Below are positions 16,172 to 23,735 of a stretch of DNA of 38,223 bases, in pieces (position 1 is the first letter of the stretch; each line of letters starts with the position of its first letter). The notes under the pieces are model-generated. The model was not told the origin of the DNA, did no database searches, and saw nothing but the letters and a program-made list of their open reading frames with translations. Source of the DNA: 2-12-FULL-41-16 sp964390625 (lineage in GTDB: Bacteria > Patescibacteriota > Patescibacteriia > Magasanikbacterales > UBA922); contig CAYMID010000005.1 in NCBI GenBank assembly GCA_964390625.1, positions 1-38,223 on the forward strand, in the 5' to 3' direction. A program made the position numbers and the translations under genes.

Positions 16172-17962
16172 ATGGAAATCCGAAATATCGCTATTATTGC
16201 GCACGTAGACCATGGCAAGACCACCTTGACCGATGCGATCATGCGCCAGACCGGTATGGTTAGTGAAGAGTCGCAGGCTTCGATGGACTCTAATGCACTC
16301 GAACGCGAGCGTGGCATTACTATTTACTCCAAAAACGCTAGTGTCATGTACAAGGACACTAAGATTAATATCGTGGACACTCCGGGCCACGCTGACTTTG
16401 GTTCCGAGGTTGAACGCGTACTCCGTTCAATTGACTGTGTGTTGTTGATCGTGGATGCCCAAGAAGGTCCAATGCCGCAAACGAAATTCGTGCTCAAAAA
16501 GTCGCTCGAACTTGGTCTTAAGCCAATTGTAGTGCTCAATAAAATTGATAAGCCAGCCGCAGACGTGAATCGCGCACATGACCAGGTACTCGAACTCTTC
16601 ATGGATCTGGGTGCCAACGATGCCCAACTCGACTTTACCACCGTGTACGCCATTGGTCGTCAGGGTGTGGCCAAACTCAAAATGGAAGACGAAGCCAAAG
16701 ACCTGACACCGCTTTTGGACACGGTTTTGAAACTCGTACCACCGGCCCCAAACAATGTTGAGGCGCCATTCCGCATGCAGCCATTTAACTTGGGCTATGA
16801 TAATTACGTTGGCCGCCTCGCTGTTGGTCGTGTGTATGAAGGTAGTATTAAAGTTGGTGACAAGGTCATTGTCAAAAAGCCGACTGGCGAAACACGCAAC
16901 AGTAGTATTACTAAGATCTTCACCTTCAAGGGCATGGAGCGAATCGAAGATACTCAGGCTAGTGCGGGTGACATTGCCATGATTGCCGGTGTCGCTGACA
17001 TCGATATTGGTGAAACGATTTGTGTGAATGCTGAGCAGGAACCATTGCCAGCGATCAAAGTTGATGAACCAACTATTTCGTTAAACTTCCTGGTTAACTC
17101 GTCACCATTTGCTGGTAAAGAAGGCAAGTTTGTGACCAACAGTCAGATTCGCGAGCGTCTGGAAAAAGAACTCGAAGTCAATGTGGGTTTAAAAATTGAT
17201 TTTTCGGCCGCTGATCACTACAAAGTGTATGGTCGTGGTGAATTGCATGTGGCAATTTTGCTCGAAAACATGCGCCGCGAAGGTTTTGAAATTCAAGTTT
17301 CGCAGCCACAAGTAATTATCAAAGACATTGATGGTGTTAAATCCGAACCATACGAAGAAGCTACTGTGGATGTGCCAGAAGCCTATGCTGGTACGGTGAT
17401 TGAAAAACTCGGTAAGCGTAAGGGCCGCATGATTGATATGCGTCAGGCTGATGGTCAGTCCCGCATGGTATTCGAGATTCCAACGCGTGGTCTGCTTGGG
17501 TATCGTGGTCAGTTTGTAATGGATACCCGTGGTGAGGGGATTTTGTGCAGTCGGGTATTGGAATTCCGTCCATACGCTGGTGAAATTGAAAAACGCGATG
17601 TTGGTTCCATGGTTTCCATGGAAACTGGCAAGGCCCTTGGTTACTCACTCTTTAACTTACAAGATCGTGGTACATTGTATATTCCGGCTAACACCGAAGT
17701 ATACGAAGGTATGGTTATTGGTAATGTGAGCAAAGGCCAAGACATGGTGGTAAACCCAATCAAGGGTAAGCAGTTGACCAACATGCGTGCCTCTGGGTCT
17801 GACGATGCCTTGTTGTTGATTCCACCAGTTGAATTAACCTTAGAGCGCGGCCTTGAAATTATGGCCGAAGATGAATACTTAGAAATTACCCCAAGCAGCG
17901 TTCGTTTGCGTAAGCAGATCTTGAAAGAATCCGAACGTGTGCGCGCTGGTCGCAAAGGTTAA
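16172..17962 (+). CDS. typA: Ribosome-associated GTPase TypA/BipA
   Basis: The 596-residue translational GTPase has G1 HVDHGKTT (11-18), G2 RERGITI, G3 DTPGHADF, G4 NKID and a full set of EF-G-like domains. It ends in the TypA-specific C-terminal part (GKQLTNMRASGSDDALLLIPP, and LEIMAEDEYLEITP). TypA binds the ribosome under stress and helps large-subunit assembly. Length is standard. The start at 16172 begins with the expected MEIRNIAIIAHVDHGKTT; longer readings cross the promoter. The RRM gene follows at a TAATATG junction. Confidence 0.96.
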   Translation: MEIRNIAIIAHVDHGKTTLTDAIMRQTGMVSEESQASMDSNALERERGITIYSKNASVMYKDTKINIVDTPGHADFGSEVERVLRSIDCVLLIVDAQEGPMPQTKFVLKKSLELGLKPIVVLNKIDKPAADVNRAHDQVLELFMDLGANDAQLDFTTVYAIGRQGVAKLKMEDEAKDLTPLLDTVLKLVPPAPNNVEAPFRMQPFNLGYDNYVGRLAVGRVYEGSIKVGDKVIVKKPTGETRNSSITKIFTFKGMERIEDTQASAGDIAMIAGVADIDIGETICVNAEQEPLPAIKVDEPTISLNFLVNSSPFAGKEGKFVTNSQIRERLEKELEVNVGLKIDFSAADHYKVYGRGELHVAILLENMRREGFEIQVSQPQVIIKDIDGVKSEPYEEATVDVPEAYAGTVIEKLGKRKGRMIDMRQADGQSRMVFEIPTRGLLGYRGQFVMDTRGEGILCSRVLEFRPYAGEIEKRDVGSMVSMETGKALGYSLFNLQDRGTLYIPANTEVYEGMVIGNVSKGQDMVVNPIKGKQLTNMRASGSDDALLLIPPVELTLERGLEIMAEDEYLEITPSSVRLRKQILKESERVRAGRKG

Positions 17963-17963
17963 T

Positions 17964-18209
17964 ATGACGACTCTCCACGTTAGCAACATTGCATTTCAGG
18001 CTACTGCGGCCGACCTGGCTGATTTATTTGCAGTCATTGGTCCAGTTAAATCGACGCGCATTGTTACTGACGAGGAAACTGGCCATTCACGCGGCTTTGG
18101 ATTTGTGGAAATGAACGATGAAGTGGCGGCAGCTTTGGCCCTTGACCGTTTTAATGATTACGAGTGGTTTGGACAACAACTAACAGTTCGTCCGGCTCGA
18201 CCAGAATAA
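17964..18209 (+). CDS. RRM-type RNA-binding protein
   Basis: The 81-residue protein is a single RNA recognition motif. RNP2 is LHVSNIAF (4-11), RNP1 is RGFGFVEM in mid-protein with both aromatic residues, and the ending LTVRPARP is usual. Small stand-alone RRM proteins in bacteria resemble cyanobacterial Rbp proteins and are often cold- or stress-linked RNA binders. It is coupled to typA by a two-base junction, and TypA is also tied to low-temperature ribosome assembly, so shared induction is a fair guess. Confidence 0.88.
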   Translation: MTTLHVSNIAFQATAADLADLFAVIGPVKSTRIVTDEETGHSRGFGFVEMNDEVAAALALDRFNDYEWFGQQLTVRPARPE

Positions 18210-18216
18210 GAAGATA

Positions 18217-18246
18217 AAAAAACTCCCGATTGTTCGGGAGTTTTTG
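18217..18246. terminator. Bidirectional terminator between the RRM gene and rpmA
   Basis: AAAAACTCCCGA, loop TTGT, TCGGGAGTTTTT: an A-run, stem and T-run that read as a terminator on both strands. It ends the typA-RRM unit on plus and rpmA on minus. Confidence 0.92.
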
Positions 18247-18255
18247 TTTCTGGGC

Positions 18256-18540
18256 TTAGACCGCAGAAGGGATTACGTTCACGTAAGTGGTAAGCTTCAG
18301 TTTACCGTCAAAGCGAGTGCGCTTTTGGCGTTTAAACTGGGCTTTACCAGCTACAGTGGAGAAGAGGGTGTCGTCGCCACCTTTGAGAACATTCTTACCT
18401 GGGTGAATCGCGGTGCCGCGTTGGCGGACCAGGATGGTGCCGGGTTTAACAGTTTCGCCGTCGCCGACCTTCACGCCCAAATACTTAGGTTGTGAATCGC
18501 GGCCTAACCGGGTACTACTACCGGCTTTTTTATGTGCCAT
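18256..18540 (-). CDS. rpmA: Ribosomal protein bL27
   Basis: The 94-residue protein starts AHKKAGSSTRLGRDSQPKYLGVK and contains GTILVRQRGTAIHPG, the standard L27 sequence. Its N-terminal tail reaches the peptidyl transferase centre, and there is no Firmicutes-type cleaved extension. In most bacteria rpmA follows rplU (L21); here it is a single-gene unit on the minus strand with its own promoter and terminator. The start at 18540 is chosen because upstream codons lie in the folded leader. Confidence 0.96.
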   Translation of the reverse strand: MAHKKAGSSTRLGRDSQPKYLGVKVGDGETVKPGTILVRQRGTAIHPGKNVLKGGDDTLFSTVAGKAQFKRQKRTRFDGKLKLTTYVNVIPSAV

Positions 18541-18611
18541 AAGGCTGTAAAATGTTAGGAGCTCTGTAGATTTCCCCCTCCCTACCAAGAAGAGTACTGG
18601 TCTACAGCAAT
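18541..18611 (-). promoter_or_regulatory. Structured 5' leader of rpmA
   Basis: Read on the minus strand, the leader of about 70 bases has CTGTAGA (18607-18601) pairing with TCTACAG (18570-18564). Between the arms is a 30-base loop containing ACCA/TGGT inner pairing and a purine-rich GGGAGGGGG. Most genes here have leaders under 20 bases, so this may be a ribosomal-protein autoregulatory leader. Confidence 0.5.
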
Positions 18612-18617
18612 GGGCCC

Positions 18618-18646
18618 AGTATAGATGATGAAGCCGTGTTTGTCAA
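18618..18646 (-). promoter_or_regulatory. Promoter of rpmA
   Basis: On the minus strand, TTGACA (18646-18641), 17-base spacer, TATACT (18623-18618). The -35 box overlaps the -35 box of the divergent promoter. Confidence 0.85.
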
Positions 18647-18668
18647 GGGTGGGGAATTACGGTATAAT
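18640..18668 (+). promoter_or_regulatory. Promoter of the small membrane protein / ftsW / murG unit
   Basis: TTGTCA (18640-18645), 17-base spacer, TATAAT (18663-18668). The start codon at 18677 is only nine bases after the -10, so the mRNA is close to leaderless. Confidence 0.8.
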
Positions 18669-18676
18669 TTGGGCAT

Positions 18677-19042
18677 ATGCGCTTTGAATGGTACCCAATA
18701 CGTCTATTATTTCGACAGCGAATGGTCCGAGTGTCACTAGCCTCGAGTACACTGATTAATTTGGGGGCGTGGATAGTGCTGTGGTTAGTGCCACGGCCAC
18801 CAGCTGGTGGCCAGGTTTTTTTGCATTACAACGTTATTTTTGGGATTGATAAGATTGGCACATACAGTGATTTGTTTGCTGCCCCGCTGTGGGGTGCGGT
18901 GATCCTCTTAGTTAATATGATCATTGCGTGGCTTATTCTGCCAAAAGCCGCGGCCATGGCTGAATTTTTGGTTTTGGCTACGGTATTTGTAGAACTCGGT
19001 ACCTTGCTGGCAGCAATTTTGCTTTACCTCATCAATACTTAA
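18677..19042 (+). CDS. Small three-helix membrane protein upstream of ftsW
   Basis: The 121-residue protein is unrecognised. It has a short basic N terminus (IRLLFRQRMVR) and hydrophobic helices at about 22-39, 68-88 and 95-118. A loop between the first two holds GGQVFLHYNVIFGIDKIG. No catalytic residues are apparent. It is the first gene of the unit with ftsW (two-base spacing) and murG, so a part in cell wall growth or division is suggested by position only. Confidence 0.65.
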   Translation: MRFEWYPIRLLFRQRMVRVSLASSTLINLGAWIVLWLVPRPPAGGQVFLHYNVIFGIDKIGTYSDLFAAPLWGAVILLVNMIIAWLILPKAAAMAEFLVLATVFVELGTLLAAILLYLINT

Positions 19043-19044
19043 CT

Positions 19045-20145
19045 ATGGCCCAAGCCCGAGCAGACTATGTTTGGCTGTCATATTTTGGCGCCTGGTTATT
19101 GTTTGGGTTACTAGTCTTAAGTTCAGCTGGGGTGGGGGTAGGATTGGATCTTTTTCATGATCCTTATTTTTTTATTCGCCGACAACTTTTATACGGTGTT
19201 TTGCCGGGGTTAGTATTATTTTGGTTGGGTGCACGTATCCCGTATACTGTTTGGCATAAAAAAGCGCCGTTGATTTTTGCGAGTAGTCTAGTATTGTTAT
19301 TCTTAGTGTGGATTCCTGGTTTAGGAACTAGTTTTGATAAACATGCGCAGAGTTGGTTGGCGATCAGTGGATTTTCGTTCCAACCAGCCGAGGTGGCAAA
19401 GCTGGCCCTTATTATTTTTTTGGCCTATTATTTGCAGCGGAAAGGAACTGGCATTACCTCGTGGGAGGCAGGCTTTGTACCTACCTTGGTAGTGGCCTGT
19501 GCACCGGTGTTATTAATTTTGCTACAGCCGGATCTAGGGACAGCCTTAATTTTTTTGGGCATCATCATTGCCATGTTGTATGTAGCAGGGGCGCGTTTGG
19601 CGCATTTAGGTAGTTTAGTGGCCGTAGGTATGGTCGGGGTATTATTAATGGCCTTTATGTCGCCCTATCGTTTTGGGCGATTAATGACTTTTATGCACCC
19701 CGAGCTTGATCCTTTGGGTATTGGTTACCAAATTAATCAAGGATTTTTGGCGATTGGTTCTGGAGGTTGGTTAGGGTTAGGACTTGGACATTCACGACAA
19801 AAGTTTCAATATTTACCTGAAGTACAGGCTGATAGCATTTTTGCGGTAGCGGCCGAAGAGCTCGGTTTTATAATTACAGCTTCTTTAATTATTTTATTCG
19901 TGTTGATCGTGCGTCGGGGTTTACATATTGCTCGCATTATTCCAGACCAGTTTGCACGACTGGTAATTGTTGGGATTTTGGCCTGGTTCATGACCCAATC
20001 TTTTTTAAATATCGGGGCAATGGTTGGTTTGTTGCCGCTGACAGGAGTACCACTACCATTTATTAGTCATGGTGGAAGTGCTCTATTGGTGTCCCTGGCT
20101 GCCGTAGGTATTTTGACAAACATTAGTAAGTATCGTTCAGAATAA
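19045..20145 (+). CDS. ftsW: SEDS-family peptidoglycan glycosyltransferase, FtsW-like
   Basis: The 366-residue polytopic protein has SEDS hallmarks: SFQPAEVAKLALIIFLAYYL, LLQPDLGTALIF with the conserved Asp, GYQINQGFLAIGSGGWLGLGLG, and LPLTGVPLPFISHGGSAL near the C terminus. SEDS proteins polymerise lipid II into glycan strands. I prefer FtsW over RodA because murG follows two bases after it, the usual dcw-cluster order; the sequence alone would not exclude RodA. Confidence 0.88.
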   Translation: MAQARADYVWLSYFGAWLLFGLLVLSSAGVGVGLDLFHDPYFFIRRQLLYGVLPGLVLFWLGARIPYTVWHKKAPLIFASSLVLLFLVWIPGLGTSFDKHAQSWLAISGFSFQPAEVAKLALIIFLAYYLQRKGTGITSWEAGFVPTLVVACAPVLLILLQPDLGTALIFLGIIIAMLYVAGARLAHLGSLVAVGMVGVLLMAFMSPYRFGRLMTFMHPELDPLGIGYQINQGFLAIGSGGWLGLGLGHSRQKFQYLPEVQADSIFAVAAEELGFIITASLIILFVLIVRRGLHIARIIPDQFARLVIVGILAWFMTQSFLNIGAMVGLLPLTGVPLPFISHGGSALLVSLAAVGILTNISKYRSE

Positions 20146-20147
20146 TT

Positions 20148-21236
20148 ATGCACTCACGTTACAAAATACTTTTTTCTGGTGGTGGTACTTTGGGTTCGGT
20201 CACTCCGTTACTTGGTTTAGCCGCCATTTTAAAAAATAAATATCCAGAGGTGGAAATTGTCTGGGTGGTTACCAAAGGTGGACCAGAACAAAGTGTGGTA
20301 GAAGCAGCCGGATACCGTTGTATAACTTTGCCAGCGGCAAAATTGCGCCGTTACTGGTCGTGGCGCAATGTGCGTGATGCGTTCACTTTGGTTGGGGCAT
20401 TTTGGCGGGCTAATCGAGTTTTGTGGCAAGAGCAACCCCGGGTGTGCATTAGTGCTGGCGCCTACGTGTCAGTGCCGTTGCACTGGGCCGCGTGGTTACA
20501 GGGAATTGCCACCTGGATACACCAGCTAGATGTACAGCCTGGTTTGGCTAATCGACTGATGGCCCGAGCCGCCCGGTTAATTACCGTAGCCTTGCCACAG
20601 TCTGTCCAATTTTTTCCCCGACGCAAGACTGTAGGTGTGGGGAATTTTGTCCGTCCTGACATTGGTCATGGTCCAGAGTCAATTGGTCGTGCATTTTGGC
20701 ACATTGGCGATCATGATCCAGTCGTATTAGTCCTGGGTGGTGGCACAGGCGCTGAGCGCATTAATGAATTAGTGACTGCGGCTGCGCCCCAGATATTGTC
20801 GACCGCTCATATTATTCACAGTTTGGGGGCCGAACGACCAGCCGCGGCTGCCAATCGTTTATCCGAGCAATTTCCAGGGCGGTACCGGGCAGTGCCTTTT
20901 TTGGGAGCCGGTATGGCCCAGGCCTATGCCGCCGCTGACTTGGTGATTACCCGTGGTGGCTTTGGTACCCTGACCGAACTGGCTGCCTTGGGTAAAGCAG
21001 CGATAGTTATTCCTAAACCAGGTCATCAACAGGCAAATGTTAAATATTTTTTGGATAAAAAAGCCATCATTGCCGTGGACGAACGCCTAACTGACGGTGA
21101 TCATTTGGCCCAGGTCATTCGACATTTATTGCAACAGCCAGGTTTACGTGCGCAACTAGGTGCACACTTGCAGGCAGCCGCCCCAATGGCCAACCCAGAC
21201 AAAGTACTGGCATTGGCGGCACGCTTCCTCTCATAA
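20148..21236 (+). CDS. murG: UDP-GlcNAc:lipid I transferase MurG with altered glycine loop
   Basis: The 362-residue GT28 protein makes lipid II from lipid I at the cytoplasmic membrane face. The first glycine loop reads GGGTLGSVTPLLG (11-23). In well-studied MurG the equivalent is GGTGGHxxP, so the His that contacts the acceptor is Ser17 here. The acceptor segment IHQLDVQPGLANRLM also departs from the usual HEQN. The donor site VLVLGGGTGAERIN and the Glu-bearing TRGGFGTLTELAALGKAAIVIP with HQQANVKYF are kept. The position after ftsW supports the call. Either catalysis is adapted or the acceptor differs. Confidence 0.9.
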   Translation: MHSRYKILFSGGGTLGSVTPLLGLAAILKNKYPEVEIVWVVTKGGPEQSVVEAAGYRCITLPAAKLRRYWSWRNVRDAFTLVGAFWRANRVLWQEQPRVCISAGAYVSVPLHWAAWLQGIATWIHQLDVQPGLANRLMARAARLITVALPQSVQFFPRRKTVGVGNFVRPDIGHGPESIGRAFWHIGDHDPVVLVLGGGTGAERINELVTAAAPQILSTAHIIHSLGAERPAAAANRLSEQFPGRYRAVPFLGAGMAQAYAAADLVITRGGFGTLTELAALGKAAIVIPKPGHQQANVKYFLDKKAIIAVDERLTDGDHLAQVIRHLLQQPGLRAQLGAHLQAAAPMANPDKVLALAARFLS

Positions 21237-21248
21237 TTTTTCACTTTG

Positions 21249-21257
21249 TGCTATACT
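21249..21257 (+). promoter_or_regulatory. Extended -10 promoter of the VirD4-like gene
   Basis: TGCTATACT (TGnTATACT form) ends 11 bases before ATG 21269; no good -35 box is visible. Confidence 0.55.
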
Positions 21258-21268
21258 AGTGGCACTGT

Positions 21269-22924
21269 ATGCCTCAATCAAATTTACTTCGACCAGGTGA
21301 ACAACGCGTTGACGATGACGTGTGTGTATTTGCGCAAACAAATTTTCGCAATCAGTTGCGTCGTTTTGGTATTAAGACCGATGACCGTCGCCGGCACATG
21401 TATGTGATTGGTAAAACTGGTATGGGTAAAACTACCCTCATGGAAAACATGGTTTTATCCGACATATACAAGGGGAATGGGCTTGGGATCGTTGATCCAC
21501 ACGGTGATTTTGCCGAAAAAATTATTGATTATATTCCGCCGCATCGTATTAATGATGTTGTGTACTTCAATCCATCTGACGTTGATTATCCAATTGGGTT
21601 TAATGTTTTGGAAATTAAAGATGAACGTCAAAAACATTTAATTGCTGCTGGTTTAATGGGCATTTTCAAAAAGATCTGGCCAGATGTGTGGAGTTCGCGC
21701 ATGGAGTATATTTTGAATAACACACTGTTGGCGTTACTGGATAACCCAGGCTCTACGTTGTTGGGGATTAACCGCATGTTGTCTGACCGGGCTTATCGTC
21801 GTAAAGTGGTGCGTAATGTTAAGGACCCGGTGGTAAAAGCATTTTGGCAGACTGAGTTTGCGGCCTATGAGGACCGTTATGCCAAAGAAGCCGTAGCGCC
21901 AATTCAAAATAAAATTGGGCAATTTTTGTCTGCGTCAGTTATTCGCAACATGGTTGCACAAGTTACCTCTACCATCAATGTGCGCGAAATCATGGACAAT
22001 AAGAAAATTTTTATCATGAATTTGTCCAAGGGCCGCATTGGTGAGGATAACAGTCGTTTGCTTGGCGGTATGCTGATCACCAAACTTCAATTGGCAGCGA
22101 TGGAGCGGGTTGATATACCTGAATCAGAACGCCAAGATTTCTTTTTGTACGTTGATGAATTCCAAAATTTTGCTACGCCAAGTTTTGCCAATATTTTGTC
22201 CGAAGCTCGCAAGTATCGCCTGAGTCTAATTATGGCTCATCAGTATGTGTTGCAGTTAGACGAGGTTGTGGCAGCAGCCGTATTTGGTAACGTGGGTACG
22301 CTGGTTTCGTTCCGAGTTGGTGGTGGTGATTCCGAGGCTTTGGCCAAGGAATTTGGTCCGTTGTTTACTGAAGAAGATTTGGTCAATCTTACTAAATACC
22401 AAATTATTCTTAAATTAATGATCGACGGTGTTGCGTCACAGCCATTTAGTGCATTAACAATTCCACCAATTGGCAATCCGACCAGTTCGACCGAAAAAGT
22501 TGTTCGCGTTTCGCGTGAGCGTTATGGTAAAAAACGTGAAATGATCGAAGAAAAGATTTTGCGGTGGAGTGGAATGTCGGGTGATAATGATGAAATTGAT
22601 ACGGAAAAAGCCATTGATTCTGCCCCGGTTCCACAAGGGGTCACTGGCTTTGAGTTTGTCGGCGAAGCCGCCAAGGCAGATCAAAACGTAAAACCTGTAT
22701 CATTGAATGTATTAATGCCTAATAGTGAAACAAAACCACCATTATCCACAGCCGTACGTGAGCATCAGCCAGCTTATGCCGAGACCACTCCGCCGGCAGT
22801 TGGCGAGAGTGGCAAGAAAAAACGCAGGCGAAAACGCAAGAAAAAATCAGGAGGTGAAGAAATACACAATGGCGGAGAAGCCGTCGCAATTGAATTTCCG
22901 CCTCCATTGGCACTTAGTGAGTAA
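21269..22924 (+). CDS. VirD4/TraG/HerA-like DNA-translocating ATPase
   Basis: The 551-residue protein has Walker A GKTGMGKTT (48-56) followed by IVDPHGDFAEKIIDYIP. Walker B is FFLYVDEFQNF (D296, E297), with SEARKYRLSLIMAHQYVLQL after it, as in TraG/VirD4 coupling proteins and their HerA/FtsK relatives. There are no clear membrane helices, unlike true VirD4. The C-terminal 90 residues are low-complexity and hold a very basic patch (KKKRRRKRKKK), a likely nucleic-acid contact. Such proteins are common as lone genes in Patescibacteria and may move DNA in uptake, exchange or segregation. No relaxase or other secretion genes are near. Confidence 0.8.
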   Translation: MPQSNLLRPGEQRVDDDVCVFAQTNFRNQLRRFGIKTDDRRRHMYVIGKTGMGKTTLMENMVLSDIYKGNGLGIVDPHGDFAEKIIDYIPPHRINDVVYFNPSDVDYPIGFNVLEIKDERQKHLIAAGLMGIFKKIWPDVWSSRMEYILNNTLLALLDNPGSTLLGINRMLSDRAYRRKVVRNVKDPVVKAFWQTEFAAYEDRYAKEAVAPIQNKIGQFLSASVIRNMVAQVTSTINVREIMDNKKIFIMNLSKGRIGEDNSRLLGGMLITKLQLAAMERVDIPESERQDFFLYVDEFQNFATPSFANILSEARKYRLSLIMAHQYVLQLDEVVAAAVFGNVGTLVSFRVGGGDSEALAKEFGPLFTEEDLVNLTKYQIILKLMIDGVASQPFSALTIPPIGNPTSSTEKVVRVSRERYGKKREMIEEKILRWSGMSGDNDEIDTEKAIDSAPVPQGVTGFEFVGEAAKADQNVKPVSLNVLMPNSETKPPLSTAVREHQPAYAETTPPAVGESGKKKRRRKRKKKSGGEEIHNGGEAVAIEFPPPLALSE

Positions 22925-22940
22925 ACGTTATAAAAATTTC

Positions 22941-22975
22941 GACCGCGCTCCAGGACTGGGCGCGGTCTTTTTTTT
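22941..22975. terminator. Terminator after the VirD4-like gene
   Basis: GACCGCGC (22941-22948) pairs with GCGCGGTC (22960-22967), followed by eight T. The minus strand after the convergent small ORF also has a T-rich stretch, so it may serve both sides. Confidence 0.9.
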
Positions 22976-22976
22976 G

Positions 22977-23174
22977 TCATTTCTTCTCCTGGTCTTCGAC
23001 ACGCGCGGTGTCAGAAGCCTTGCGTTGTCTGGCCTGAGCCCGATCGCGAAGTACCCTTGAGAAAGCAGTGTCTGGCCCGAGGGCGCGTGCGATCCGGCCA
23101 GTGGGCGGTGGAACCAGTGGCCAGGTTTCGTCCGGCGTGAACGTAACTGGCGGTTTTTTACCTCTAGACCCCAT
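22977..23174 (-). CDS. 65-residue basic hypothetical protein
   Basis: Start ATG 23174 gives a small, charged, Pro-rich protein. It begins MGSRGKKPPVTFTPDETWP, continues LVPPPTGRIARALG, and ends in a Lys/Arg/Glu-rich helix. No family is recognised. Support for it being real comes from a good minus-strand promoter, an AGGGGG purine run about 9 bases before the ATG, and convergence on a shared terminator. It is more GC-rich than its neighbours, which may mean a different origin. It could also be a spurious ORF. Confidence 0.45.
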   Translation of the reverse strand: MGSRGKKPPVTFTPDETWPLVPPPTGRIARALGPDTAFSRVLRDRAQARQRKASDTARVEDQEKK

Positions 23175-23196
23175 GGAAATGAACCCCCTAATAATT

Positions 23197-23225
23197 AGTA
23201 AACAGGAATTCAGTGGGACCGTCAA
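23197..23225 (-). promoter_or_regulatory. Candidate promoter of the minus-strand small ORF
   Basis: On the minus strand, TTGACG (23225-23220), 17-base spacer, TTTACT (23202-23197). It lies back-to-back with the plus-strand promoter at 23241. Confidence 0.55.
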
Positions 23226-23240
23226 TTTGTGGTTAAATAC

Positions 23241-23269
23241 TTGACAAAAACCCCAACTTAGGGTATAAT
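23241..23269 (+). promoter_or_regulatory. Consensus promoter of the double zinc-ribbon gene
   Basis: TTGACA (23241-23246), 17-base spacer, TATAAT (23264-23269): a perfect match. Transcription should start near 23276, leaving a leader of about 104 bases. Confidence 0.9.
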
Positions 23270-23275
23270 GGGCGC

Positions 23276-23379
23276 ACATTGGGTAACGGCGTCTCAGCAA
23301 GGTTCCCAAAGCCCGTTCAGGGCAGGTCGATTTTAGTAGAAGTCTCAAATCACTTTGGGAACCCAAAAAAGTTTAGAAT
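23276..23379 (+). promoter_or_regulatory. Long structured leader of the double zinc-ribbon gene
   Basis: GGTTCCCAAAG (23301-23311) pairs perfectly with CTTTGGGAACC (23353-23363), an 11 bp stem enclosing 41 bases. Inside it GCCC (23311-23314) can instead pair with GGGC (23320-23323), sharing base 23311 with the long stem. No T run follows the long stem, so it is not an ordinary terminator. Known riboswitch sequences were not recognised. It could be a protein-binding, temperature or metal-responsive element. Confidence 0.65.
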
Positions 23380-23679
23380 ATGAACTTTGGTCCTCGTCAG
23401 ATGGTTAGTGTGGACATGTCGTGCGCTTCGTGCGGCAACCACATTAGCGAACTGCCATTCCAACCAACCAGTGGTCGTCCAGTTTATTGCAACGAATGCA
23501 ACCGTGCTCGTCGCAATGATCGTCCAGACCGCTCAGCAGGTCCTCGCGCTCCACGTCAGATGTTCTCTGTGAACCTCAACTGTGGTGATTGCGGTACTGC
23601 TATCACTGAGTTGCCATTCCAGCCTTCGGGTGACAAGCCAGTATATTGCCGTGCTTGTCTCCAGACTCGCCGCGGTTAA
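23380..23679 (+). CDS. Tandem zinc-ribbon protein (two CxxC...CxxC units)
   Basis: The 99-residue protein consists of two copies of one module: CxxC, then ELPFQP, then PVYCxxC. Cysteines are at 15, 18, 37, 40 and at 68, 71, 90, 93. The units are joined by a basic linker (RNDRPDRSAGPRAPRQ). Each unit should bind one zinc, and the Arg-rich linker and ends suggest nucleic-acid or ribosome contact. Single copies of this module occur in Patescibacteria proteins, but I know no assigned function. A strong promoter and long folded leader suggest high and regulated expression. Confidence 0.8.
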   Translation: MNFGPRQMVSVDMSCASCGNHISELPFQPTSGRPVYCNECNRARRNDRPDRSAGPRAPRQMFSVNLNCGDCGTAITELPFQPSGDKPVYCRACLQTRRG

Positions 23680-23690
23680 GGCGTCTCCAG

Positions 23691-23726
23691 AAAAATCCCT
23701 TCAACCTCGGTTGGGGGGATTTTTTA
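23691..23726 (+). terminator. Terminator-like hairpin just before mnmA
   Basis: AAAATCCC plus TTCAACC folds back on GGTTGGGGGGATTTT with two G-T pairs, then a T run. The mnmA start at 23736 is about ten bases away and no promoter lies between. Confidence 0.82.
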
Positions 23727-23735
23727 GTAGAGGCT

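Noticed and set aside
21269..22924. Start of a conjugative element or type IV secretion cluster
   Set aside because: Only one coupling-type ATPase is present, without relaxase, VirB genes or integrase; neighbours are housekeeping genes.
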